A DNA stretch of 46,888 bases from Nonomuraea sp. SBT364 (lineage in GTDB: Bacteria > Actinomycetota > Actinomycetes > Streptosporangiales > Streptosporangiaceae): the NCBI RefSeq assembly GCF_001083785.1, contig NZ_LAVL01000061.1, positions 1 through 46,888 on the forward strand. The letters run 5' to 3'. Each line of letters starts with the position of its first letter. Position 1 is the stretch's first letter. The notes below the pieces were generated by a model. That model was not told the DNA's origin and searched no databases. It saw nothing but the letters and a program-made list of their open reading frames with translations. A program made the translations under genes and the position numbers. Of this stretch, positions 1 to 6,850 are shown one piece after another.

Positions 1-118
1 GAGGTGCGGGCCGGGCGGCTGCCTGGCGGCCAGCCGGCGGCGGCCGACTTCGCCCCGGGGGCCGACGCGGGCCGGCTCGCCCGTGCCTACCAGGAGGCGT
101 GGCTTCCATGTCGCGTCC
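1..118. repeat. Inverted partial copy of the adjacent peptidase gene
   Basis: Bases 1-104 are the reverse complement of 284-387 with only two mismatches (both change an amino acid: L to Q, E to A). Similarity fades between 105 and 118, just before the peptidase stop codon at 121-123. The two arms would form a stem of about 105-118 bp with a loop of roughly 155 bases. No start, stop or complete domain is carried by the copy, so I do not call it a gene. It sits at the extreme edge of the window, where a fold-back assembly artefact is as likely as a true inverted duplication. Confidence 0.85.
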
Positions 119-120
119 CC

Positions 121-1071
121 TCACGCCAGTTGGTCCCGGACGTACGCGCGCCACCGCTCGGTCAGCGTGCCGGTCGGGAGCCCCAGGGAGGCGAGTGCCC
201 GGTCGGCGCCGTACGTCTGGGCATCACGGTAGAGCCTCACCAGGGTCTCCTCACCCAGATGCGCGGCCAGGAAGCGACACGCCAGCCACGCCTCCTGGTA
301 GGCACGGGCGAGCCGGCCCGCGTCGGCCCCCGGGGCGAAGTCGGCCGCCTCCGGCAGGCCGCCAGGCAGCCGCCCGGCCCGCACCTCGGCGGCCAGCTCG
401 GCGGCGGCCGTCCGGGCGGGCAGCCCCGCGTCCCGGTAGGCCACGTAGTCGGCGAATCCCTCGTACAGCCAGACGGGCAGCCCCTCGGTGCCGGCGGCCA
501 CGTGGGTCAGCTCGTGCGCCAGCACCACGTCCCGCCCGACGGGGGTGAGCCGGGCGAACTGCTCCGGCACCACGATCACGCGCCCGTCGTCGGCCACCGC
601 GGCCAGCCCGTCGACCGAGGCGACACCCGCCAGCCCGGCGGCCTCCGCGGCCGAGGCGGGCACCAGGACCACGGCCCGGACCGGCCCTCCCAGCACTCCC
701 CCGACCCGCCGTCCCGCGGTGTCGGCCCGGCGCGCCAGGTCCTCCAGCAGCCCGGGCGGCGCGTCATGCCCGGCCACCAGCGACCGCTCCCCCCGGACGA
801 CGTCCAGCCCGTCCCCCCAGAGCGCCCGCACCTCCGCGACCGGCTCCCCCTCCTCCGGGACACCGCCCTGCTCCGGCTCACCGGGGCCGATCGCGGCGGG
901 GCGCTCCGAGGAGCGGGGATCGCCGCCTGGGAGCCACTGCGCGGGCACGGGGGCCGGCTGTGCCCCCGCGGCGCGCTCGCGGGCCAGGAGCGCGTCCGGG
1001 CCGCCGGTCAGGGCTGCGGTGAGGACCAGCAGCACCGCCGGCACCGCTCGACGGCGCACCTGGACGGACAC
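121..1071 (-). CDS. Secreted gluzincin (peptidase MA-like) zinc metallopeptidase
   Basis: A 316-residue protein read from GTG at 1071. An N-terminal basic stretch and hydrophobic segment (about residues 6-30) form a signal peptide or membrane anchor, followed by a Pro/Gly/Glu-rich linker. The zinc site is HELTH at 186-190 with the downstream glutamate in YEGFAD at about 204, the HExxH...E arrangement of gluzincins and of the peptidase MA-like family. It probably acts outside the cell; the substrate is unknown. The reading frame extends upstream to 1200, but that extension runs through the terminator of the next gene and is unlikely to be translated. GTG 1071 is preceded by a TACGAT -10-like hexamer 8 bases away, so a leaderless message is likely. 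Part of the gene is copied in inverted form at 1-118. Confidence 0.8.
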   Translation of the reverse strand: MSVQVRRRAVPAVLLVLTAALTGGPDALLARERAAGAQPAPVPAQWLPGGDPRSSERPAAIGPGEPEQGGVPEEGEPVAEVRALWGDGLDVVRGERSLVAGHDAPPGLLEDLARRADTAGRRVGGVLGGPVRAVVLVPASAAEAAGLAGVASVDGLAAVADDGRVIVVPEQFARLTPVGRDVVLAHELTHVAAGTEGLPVWLYEGFADYVAYRDAGLPARTAAAELAAEVRAGRLPGGLPEAADFAPGADAGRLARAYQEAWLACRFLAAHLGEETLVRLYRDAQTYGADRALASLGLPTGTLTERWRAYVRDQLA

Positions 1072-1085
1072 GCTGCCCGATCGTA
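1057..1085 (-). promoter_or_regulatory. Leaderless promoter of the peptidase gene
   Basis: On the minus strand, TACGAT (plus coordinates 1080-1085) ends 8 bases before the GTG at 1071, the spacing expected when transcription begins at the start codon. No Shine-Dalgarno sequence is visible. The -35 is not clear. Confidence 0.45.
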
Positions 1086-1151
1086 GCCGCCCGCCCCGGG
1101 TGCCGGACCGGCCCGAGCGCCGCCCGCCGGGCGGCGGTCGCACCTGGAAAG

Positions 1152-1190
1152 GCGAAGGCCCCGTCCCGGGGGAGGGGACGGGGCCTTCGC
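1152..1190 (-). terminator. Terminator hairpin after the first NlpC/P60 gene
   Basis: Perfect inverted repeat: arms 1152-1167 and 1175-1190 (core GCGAAGGCCCCGTCCC), loop of about 7 bases, immediately downstream of the stop codon at 1197. There is no long U-tract, which is common for actinobacterial terminators. Confidence 0.8.
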
Positions 1191-1196
1191 GGGCAG

Positions 1197-1757
1197 TCAC
1201 AGGCCGGGACGTACCGCGCCCGCGAACGACGCCTTGCGCCAGCCGCGTAGCTTCTCGATGCGCACCCGTTCGCCCGTTCTCGGCGAATGGATCATCTTGC
1301 CGTGGCCGACGTACATGCCCACGTGTCCGAGCCCGCGGAAGAACATCAGGTCACCCGGCTGCAGGTGCTTGTAGGAGACCTTCTTCCTGATGCGCGCGAA
1401 CTGGCTGTTCGTCACGCGCGGGATCTTCACCCCGGCCTTCTTCCAGGCGTACTGGACGAGGCCCGAGCAGTCGAAGGAACCGGGGCCGGTGGCGCCGTAA
1501 CGGTACGGGTCACCGATCTGCTTCTTGGCCGCGGCGACGGCCTTGCCGGCCTTCGCCTTCTGCCGAGCGACCTTTGCCACTTTCACTGACTTGACGGATT
1601 TATCCGTCTCAGTCAGGGAGGAGGCGGCGAATTCGCTCGCCGTCGCCGCCTGCGCCGTCGGGGCGTGTACGGCCAGCCCTCCGGCCGTCACGGTGATCAG
1701 CGCAACGCCACTCAGGGCGAGGCGGGACAGACGGGGGTTGTGCGAGAGGGTAGACAG
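1197..1757 (-). CDS. Secreted NlpC/P60 peptidoglycan endopeptidase under c-di-AMP riboswitch control
   Basis: Cell-wall hydrolase of the NlpC/P60 papain-like family, which cuts the peptide stems of peptidoglycan. The catalytic Cys lies in FDCSGL (about residue 97), His in GLGHVG (about 145) and the third polar residue in IHSP (about 157). The first standard start is GTG 1691, but that would cut away most of the signal peptide. The frame stays open upstream and a CTG at 1757 has AGGAG five bases before it; from there the protein is 186 residues with basic residues, a hydrophobic core (RLALSGVALITVTAGGLAV) and an Ala-Gln-Ala cleavage region. I therefore prefer the CTG start; ATC at 1760 is a less likely alternative. 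The linker between the signal peptide and the domain is Lys-rich. A ydaO-type riboswitch precedes the gene and a strong terminator follows it. Confidence 0.88.
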   Translation of the reverse strand: MSTLSHNPRLSRLALSGVALITVTAGGLAVHAPTAQAATASEFAASSLTETDKSVKSVKVAKVARQKAKAGKAVAAAKKQIGDPYRYGATGPGSFDCSGLVQYAWKKAGVKIPRVTNSQFARIRKKVSYKHLQPGDLMFFRGLGHVGMYVGHGKMIHSPRTGERVRIEKLRGWRKASFAGAVRPGL

Positions 1758-1769
1758 GATTGCTCCTAG

Positions 1770-1930
1770 TGGCTTCCACGAACGCCTACCGGGTTAGCTG
1801 ACGGATTCGGGCCTGGAAGTCGCCCTACGGCGCGATACGCGCCGATTCACCCCTGATCCCGGGTCGGGATCGATTGGGTCCCCGGCTCCGTGCTCCTGGC
1901 TGCACGGATTCGGCAGGTCACCGCCACGAC
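1770..1930 (-). promoter_or_regulatory. c-di-AMP (ydaO/yuaA) riboswitch
   Basis: The minus strand carries the conserved blocks of the ydaO class in order: GAGCCGGGGACCC (plus 1876-1888), GGGGTGAATCGGC (1841-1853), CCGTAGGGC (about 1822-1830), CCCGAATCCGTCAGCTAACC (about 1789-1808) and GTAGGCGTTCGTGGAAG ending near 1773. In actinobacteria this class senses cyclic di-AMP and typically sits in front of Rpf and NlpC/P60 cell-wall enzymes, as here. The ligand-bound form normally stops expression. The RNA ends about 10-15 bases before the AGGAG of the CTG start. The exact 5' border is uncertain. Confidence 0.9.
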
Positions 1931-2188
1931 GGCGCGCCCCGGGGGCGCGCCGGCGGTGACCGGCGGATGGTCTATCTGTCCACATCGGGGGACCCGATGA
2001 TGACCGGCGGGCGTCCTGGCTGGAACGCCGCGACGCCAGAAACTACGCCGATCAGTCACGTCATGGCAAAGCCTGAGTAAGCAAGTCAAGATCAGACAAG
2101 CCCGGAGTAAGGCTCCCGACTCCCCCTGGAGCAGCGAGTTTCGTGATCATAACGTGACCCTGCTCACACTTGACCGCAGGGCCCGTTG
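1931..2188. other. Intergenic region upstream of the riboswitch
   Basis: About 260 bases without a convincing gene. It should hold the promoter of the riboswitch transcript. On the minus strand a TTGACT (near plus 2092-2097) is a possible -35, but no good -10 follows at the right distance, so I cannot place the promoter. No strong terminator hairpin is visible after the stop codon at 2189. Confidence 0.4.
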
Positions 2189-3163
2189 TCAGGGGCGAAC
2201 GGCACCCACGAGGCGGCGGCCGTACGACGAGAGCGGGACCACCTTCACCACGTCTCCGGTCTGCGGAGCGTGCACGATCTTGCCGCCGCCCGCGTAGATG
2301 CTCACGTGCCCGAGGCCCTCGCTGAAGATCAGGTCGCCGGGCTCCAGGGCGTTCATCGGCACCTTGCGGCTGGCCCCCCACGACCACTGCTGCCAGGTCG
2401 TGCGCGGCAGCGAGACGCCGCCCGCCCGCCAGGCCGCCTGGGTCAGGCCCGAGCAGTCGTAGCCGCCGGGCCCGGTGCCGCCGAACACGTACGGCTTGCC
2501 GACCTGGGCGTAGGCGAAGCGCAGCACCGCCGCGGCGTTGCCTGAGGCGGGACCGGTGTACTCGATGCCGGTGCTGTTGGGATTGCCCGTCTTGTAGGCG
2601 CCCAGCCGGTTGAGGAGCTTCTTCTGGTCCTTGATGAGGTCCAGGATCTCCGCCCGGTCCTTCTTGACCGCGTCGCGCTCCTTGTCGGCCTCGGCCAGCG
2701 CGGCCTGGGCGCGGTCACGGTCGGCCTTCAGGCCCCGGTTCGCCCGGTCGAAGGCCGCGAGCTTCTCGGTGCGCTCCTGGGCGAGCTGCCCCGCCAGCGC
2801 CATGCCGTACAGCAGGTCGGCCGGGTCGTCGCTGGTCATCATGCTGGGCATGCCACCGAAGTCGCCACCCAGCTTGTACGTCTCCACGGCCATGGAGACG
2901 ACCTCGCCGCGCAGGTCCGCGACGGTGGCGAGCTTGCGCTTGTAGGTGTCGTCCAGCTTCGCGTAGCGCGTCCTGGCCTCCTTGAACTTCTCAGTGGCCA
3001 GGTTGTAGCGATCGACGACCTTGTCGGCCTTGTCGTTCAGCTTGTTGAGCTTCGCTCTGGCTTGCGCGAGCGTCGGCTTGGGATCGGCCAGCGCCCCTCC
3101 GACGGGGCTCATCACCAGTCCGAACGCGAGACCCGCGGCCAGCGGCACCCGGCCCAACCTCAC
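2189..3163 (-). CDS. Secreted coiled-coil NlpC/P60 endopeptidase (RipA/RipC-like)
   Basis: A 324-residue cell-wall hydrolase. GTG 3163 is chosen because GGGAGG lies seven bases upstream and it begins a clean signal peptide (VRLGRVPLAAGLAFGL... ending near ALA). Residues about 30-190 form a long Lys/Glu/Ala-rich coiled coil as in PcsB/RipC-type proteins, where the coil regulates or docks the enzyme. The C-terminal NlpC/P60 domain has Cys in YDCSGL (about 237), His in GLGHVS (about 286) and His in IVHAP (about 298). The domain resembles that of the neighbouring riboswitch-controlled gene, but this gene has no riboswitch and only a short leader. It probably splits the septal wall during division, by analogy with mycobacterial Rip proteins. 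Confidence 0.9.
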   Translation of the reverse strand: MRLGRVPLAAGLAFGLVMSPVGGALADPKPTLAQARAKLNKLNDKADKVVDRYNLATEKFKEARTRYAKLDDTYKRKLATVADLRGEVVSMAVETYKLGGDFGGMPSMMTSDDPADLLYGMALAGQLAQERTEKLAAFDRANRGLKADRDRAQAALAEADKERDAVKKDRAEILDLIKDQKKLLNRLGAYKTGNPNSTGIEYTGPASGNAAAVLRFAYAQVGKPYVFGGTGPGGYDCSGLTQAAWRAGGVSLPRTTWQQWSWGASRKVPMNALEPGDLIFSEGLGHVSIYAGGGKIVHAPQTGDVVKVVPLSSYGRRLVGAVRP

Positions 3164-3191
3164 AGCGTCGCCTCCCAGGGGATCATCCTGG

Positions 3192-3203
3192 GGCGAAATA
3201 GTA
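3192..3203 (-). promoter_or_regulatory. Candidate promoter of the coiled-coil NlpC/P60 gene
   Basis: On the minus strand TACTAT (plus 3198-3203) is a good -10 hexamer. It lies in the short, locally AT-rich gap between the NYN gene stop and GTG 3163 and would give a leader of roughly 28 bases containing the GGGAGG ribosome binding site. The -35 is weak. Confidence 0.4.
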
Positions 3204-3249
3204 CAGAAGTGGCGAGTGATCCTCACCTAAACGACATATTCGTAATAAT

Positions 3250-4572
3250 CTAGGCACGTCCGAGCCGCCGCAGCAGCAATCCAGACGGAACGGGTCTGGC
3301 GCCCATGCGCCGGACGGACTCGGCCACCTCGCGGTCGGAGGAGACCACGGCGATGGCCCGGCCCGGCGGCTCGGCCCGGACGAGCTGGCGGATCAGGTCG
3401 TCGGCGATCTCGCCGGGCGCGCTGAACAGCACCCGCACCCCGCGCGGCGCGACCACCTGGACCGGCGAGTTGAGCTCGGCGCCGTCGAAGACCACGGTCA
3501 CCTCGACCCGGGTCTGCGCGACGAGCCCGCCGAGCCCGGTCATCAGGCGGGCGCGCTGGTCGGCGAGGGTGAGCGTGCCGTAGCCGGTCTTGGTCACGTT
3601 GTAGCCGTCGATGATCAGGTGCACCTGCGGCAGCGCGAGAAGCTGGTCGAGCAGTTGCGGGTCGTCGTCGGCCAGCGCGCGGGCGGGGACGCCGCGCACG
3701 CCGGGCCGCTCGCCGGTGAGAGCCGCGACCGAGTCGGCGGGCCGGCTGATCATGGTGGGCAGGGCCAGCTCCCTGCGCAGCCCGGCGGAGGCGTCCTGCA
3801 GCGCGTCGAGCAGCACGCGGATGCGCGCGTCCTCGACGCTGCGGCCCTCGCGGGCGGCCCGGCGCGAGGCCTCGAGCTGTTTCTCCACGTCGGCCAGGCG
3901 CTCGCGCAGCCGCCGCAGCTCCGACTCCCCCGCGCTGCCGGCGGCCGTGGCGGCGTGCCGGGCCTCCTCGGCGGCGTGCTCCATCTCCTCGGCCCTGCGC
4001 ACCGCGCCCTTGGCGCGCTCGCGGGCCTCGTGCAGCTTGCGGCGCAGCTCGGAGTTCTCGCCGCGGGCGGCCTTGAGCTGCTCGCGCAGCCGCTCGGTCT
4101 CCTCCTTGGCGGCGTTCTTCTGGGCGGCGAGCTGCTCACGCAGCCGGGAGACGACCTCCTCGCGCTCGGAGCCCTCGGCCGCGACGGCGGACTGCTCCAG
4201 GTCCACGCGGGCCGACTCGACCATGTCGGCCCAGCCGGGCGGCCTGGTGAGGTAGGCCGCGGCGGCGACGAGCACCGGGTCGGCGGCGGGGGGCACGTTG
4301 CCCTCGGCCAGCGAGGCGACCAGCTCCGGCCAGCCTGCGGCCACCGACTCGGCGACCACCTCGCGGAACTTCTTGTCGTTCTCCAGCTGGGCGGCGATGG
4401 GCGCGCTGCCGAGCCGGGCGCGCTTGCGCGGGTCGAACTTGGCGATGCCGCGCAGCGGCGCCGGCACCGCGACGCCCGGCATCGAGCCGAGAACCTGGGC
4501 CGCGAGGTCGACGACGTTGAGCCGCACCTGCTCGGGAAGCGGGCGAGACAGGCCTTCACCCGCTGAACTCAT
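3250..4572 (-). CDS. Coiled-coil NYN-domain ribonuclease-like protein
   Basis: A 440-residue cytoplasmic protein. Residues 1-130 form an alpha-helical region of unknown role, about 130-270 is a strongly charged coiled coil, and about 315-440 is a YacP-type NYN (PIN-like) domain. The NYN acidic residues are visible: D322 in IDGYNVTK, D363 in VFDGAE, D391/D392 in EIADD and D413 in SSDREV, so the nuclease site looks complete. Related NYN proteins such as Rae1/YacP of Bacillus cut mRNA on the ribosome. The coiled coil suggests oligomers or a partner; the RNA target here is unknown. It starts at ATG 4572 after GGGACAGTGGG, and its stop is 87 bases from the GTG of the downstream NlpC/P60 gene. Confidence 0.85.
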   Translation of the reverse strand: MSSAGEGLSRPLPEQVRLNVVDLAAQVLGSMPGVAVPAPLRGIAKFDPRKRARLGSAPIAAQLENDKKFREVVAESVAAGWPELVASLAEGNVPPAADPVLVAAAAYLTRPPGWADMVESARVDLEQSAVAAEGSEREEVVSRLREQLAAQKNAAKEETERLREQLKAARGENSELRRKLHEARERAKGAVRRAEEMEHAAEEARHAATAAGSAGESELRRLRERLADVEKQLEASRRAAREGRSVEDARIRVLLDALQDASAGLRRELALPTMISRPADSVAALTGERPGVRGVPARALADDDPQLLDQLLALPQVHLIIDGYNVTKTGYGTLTLADQRARLMTGLGGLVAQTRVEVTVVFDGAELNSPVQVVAPRGVRVLFSAPGEIADDLIRQLVRAEPPGRAIAVVSSDREVAESVRRMGARPVPSGLLLRRLGRA

Positions 4573-4676
4573 CCCACTGTCCCTTCATGACATGCCCTTT
4601 CAGACAAGGGTACGGCTGCCCGGTACCTGTCCGTAACGGCCACCCTGGGCAGGACAAGCGCTTGGTGGGGATCATG

Positions 4677-4703
4677 GGGCGGTCCCGGGACCGGTGACCG
4701 CCC
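4677..4703 (-). terminator. Possible terminator of the two-component operon
   Basis: Perfect 8-bp inverted repeat GGGCGGTC / GACCGCCC with an 11-base loop, 49 bases after the stop codon of the response regulator. It has no U-tract. The rest of 4573-4751 holds the NYN promoter region, with no further clear signals. Confidence 0.4.
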
Positions 4704-4751
4704 GGGAAGATCCCGCCGCGAGCGGCCCGGAAAGCTGGAATCCCAGCCCCG

Positions 4752-5414
4752 TCAGCTCGCGTCGTAGACCACCAGCGCGATCTGCACCCGGTTGTTCAGC
4801 GCCAGCTTGGTGAGGATGCGCGAGACGTGCGCCTTGACGGTGGGCACGCTCATGAACAGCTCGCGCCCGATCTCGGCGTTGGACCTGCCCCGCCCGACCG
4901 CCAGCGCCACCTCGCGCTCCCGCTCGCTGAGCCTGGCCAGCAGCCCGCGGGCCCGATCGGCCCGGCCGCCGATGCCGCCGGCGGCACCGGCGGCGACGTG
5001 GGTGATGAGCTGCCGGGTGACGGCGGGCGACAGGATCGGCTCGCCCGAGGCCACCTTCCTGATGGCGGCGACCAGCTCGGCCGGCGGGATGTCCTTGAGC
5101 AGGAACCCGGCCGCCCCCGCGCGCAGCGCCCGCAGCACCTGCGCGTCGGCGTGGAACGTGGTCAGCACCACGACCTCGGGCGCCGCCTTGGTGGCGCGCA
5201 GCGCCTCGGTGGCGGCCAGCCCGTCGACGCCGGGCATCCGGATGTCCATCAGCACCACGTCGGGCCGGTGCTCGGCGACCAGCGGCGGCACCTGCGCGCC
5301 GTCGGCCGCCTCGGCCACGATCTCGATGTCGGCGACCCCGCCGAGGATCATCGACAGCCCGGCGCGCACCAGCGCGTCGTCGTCGACGATCAGGACGCGG
5401 ATCGGCGCGTTCAC
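4752..5414 (-). CDS. NarL/FixJ-family DNA-binding response regulator
   Basis: A 220-residue response regulator. The receiver domain (about 5-125) has the acidic pair in VDDD (11-13), phosphoacceptor D57 in LMDIRMPG, Thr in LTTFH and Lys in LLKDIPP. The C-terminal LuxR-type helix-turn-helix (about 150-215) contains LSEREREV and NAEIGRELFMSVPTVKAHVS. It should be phosphorylated by the kinase just upstream and then bind DNA. GTG 5414 overlaps the kinase stop codon by four bases (GTGA), so the two are translationally coupled. Nothing nearby reveals the target; the adjacent ABC transporter remnant is a possible former target, since such pairs often control ABC exporters. Confidence 0.93.
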   Translation of the reverse strand: MNAPIRVLIVDDDALVRAGLSMILGGVADIEIVAEAADGAQVPPLVAEHRPDVVLMDIRMPGVDGLAATEALRATKAAPEVVVLTTFHADAQVLRALRAGAAGFLLKDIPPAELVAAIRKVASGEPILSPAVTRQLITHVAAGAAGGIGGRADRARGLLARLSEREREVALAVGRGRSNAEIGRELFMSVPTVKAHVSRILTKLALNNRVQIALVVYDAS

Positions 5415-6619
5415 GGCCCCTCCCCCGTCTCCGGCCACGGCAGCCAGGCCCGCACCAGGAACTCGCCGTCCGGCGTCGGCCCGTGCTCCAGCCGCCCGCC
5501 GGCGAGCCCGGCCCGCTCGGCCAGCCCGATGAGCCCGGCCCCGGCCCCCGGGATGCGGGCCGCGTGCCGGGCCCCCAGCGCGTTGCGCACCTCGGCGGAC
5601 AGGCCGCGCCCCGGCGCGCCGGTCACGGTGACGGTGGCGGGCGCGCCGCCCGCGTGCTTGCGCGCGTTGGTGAGGGCCTCCTGGACGATCCGGTAGACGT
5701 TGCGCCCCAGCCCGTCGGGCGCCTGCCCCGCCTCCAGGTCGAGGCGCACGTCGAGACCCGCCCGCCCGCACTCGGCCACCAGCGCGGGCAGGTCGGCGAG
5801 CGTGGGCTGCGGCCGGTCGGGCACCGGGTCGTCGGCGGACGCGCCGGAGTGACGCAGCACCCCGATCACCTCCCGCAGATCCTGCAGCGCCTGATGGGCG
5901 CCGTGCCTGATGGCGCCGGCCGCCCTGGCGATCTCGGCCTCCGGCGCGCCGGGCCGGAACTCCAGCGCGCCGGCGTGCAGGCTGAGCATCGACAGACGGT
6001 GCGCGAGCACGTCGTGCATCTCCCGCGCGATCCGCTCGCGCTCCAGCCGCCTGGCCTCCTCGGCGGCGCCGTCGGCCCGCTGCCTGAGCGACCAGACGAG
6101 CTGCCGCCTGGCGCGCACCACGATGCCCCACGCGAACACGGTCAGCAGGATCGCCAGCCCGAAGACGAACGTGCCGAGCGGTCCGAGCTCGGCGTCGGGC
6201 CAGATCATCACGTTGGGCACCAGGGTGAGGACGCCGAGCAGCGCGATCGGCCCGGAGATCTTGAACGGCCGGTGCACCGCCACCGTGAACAGCGCGACCA
6301 CCGCCGCTCCGCCGATCAGCAGCACGAAGGCGGACAGGATCGTGGTCACCAGCACCAGCGCGACCGGCCAGCGCCGGCGCAGCCACACCGCCAGGCAGGA
6401 CAGCACGCCCAGCACCTGCTCGACCGCCTGCACGGACTCCGGCGCGCCCCTGATCTCGGCGGTGGTCAGCAGGGCCAGCCCGCAGGCCGTCAGGAACAGG
6501 ACGATGTCGACGATCCAGTCACGGGTCGAGCGGCGCACGGGCCGGCCCGTGCCGCCGTCGCCGAGCAGCACGGACGGCAGGGCCCACCGGTATTCGGGGG
6601 CGTGCTCGCGTCCGTTCAC
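5411..6619 (-). CDS. Membrane sensor histidine kinase, HisKA_3 type
   Basis: A 402-residue kinase from GTG 6619. Residues about 30-170 hold several membrane helices, with short loops and no large extracellular sensor domain, as in intramembrane-sensing DesK-like kinases. The dimerisation domain has H202 in the motif REMHDVLAHRLS, and the HATPase has the N-box NVYRIVQEALTNARKHA and a glycine-rich GAGLIGLAERA. Its partner is the overlapping NarL-type regulator. A TAACCT hexamer eight bases upstream of GTG 6619 suggests a leaderless message; an in-frame extension to 6733 has no such support. Confidence 0.9.
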   Translation of the reverse strand: MNGREHAPEYRWALPSVLLGDGGTGRPVRRSTRDWIVDIVLFLTACGLALLTTAEIRGAPESVQAVEQVLGVLSCLAVWLRRRWPVALVLVTTILSAFVLLIGGAAVVALFTVAVHRPFKISGPIALLGVLTLVPNVMIWPDAELGPLGTFVFGLAILLTVFAWGIVVRARRQLVWSLRQRADGAAEEARRLERERIAREMHDVLAHRLSMLSLHAGALEFRPGAPEAEIARAAGAIRHGAHQALQDLREVIGVLRHSGASADDPVPDRPQPTLADLPALVAECGRAGLDVRLDLEAGQAPDGLGRNVYRIVQEALTNARKHAGGAPATVTVTGAPGRGLSAEVRNALGARHAARIPGAGAGLIGLAERAGLAGGRLEHGPTPDGEFLVRAWLPWPETGEGP

Positions 6620-6633
6620 GTTTCCCGAGGTTA
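6620..6633 (-). promoter_or_regulatory. Leaderless promoter of the histidine kinase
   Basis: On the minus strand TAACCT (plus 6628-6633) ends eight bases before GTG 6619. No ribosome binding site is seen. Confidence 0.4.
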
Positions 6634-6682
6634 TGCCCTGCCCCCGGCCGTCCGGTAGCGACCAAAGTCGATGCTCACGGCA

Positions 6683-6752
6683 GTGAGCCGCGCGAATCCC
6701 CCACGTTCCTGCCCAGGCCCCTGTGCTGGGCAAGCTCGCTCGCGCGGCTCAC
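6683..6752. other. Nested 13-bp inverted repeat, structured intergenic element
   Basis: GTGAGCCGCGCGA (6683-6695) is the exact reverse complement of TCGCGCGGCTCAC (6740-6752). Inside the 44-base spacer, GCCCAG and CTGGGC form a second hairpin. It lies between the divergent histidine kinase and the decayed ABC transporter, in DNA that otherwise shows no gene. It may be a structured leader, a terminator, a regulator site or the trace of a small mobile element; I cannot decide. Confidence 0.6.
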
Positions 6753-6850
6753 GTACGGCTTGCTGACATAACCGTATTTGTCGCGCTTGCAGAGGAGTTG
6801 CAGGATCTTTGACTGTTGACGTACGGCCCCGGCTGGCGGATGATCCCCGC

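Noticed and set aside
4..1086. A plus-strand gene running in from the left edge
   Set aside because: The frame starts in the inverted copy of the peptidase gene and then runs antisense to the real peptidase; it has no independent coding features.
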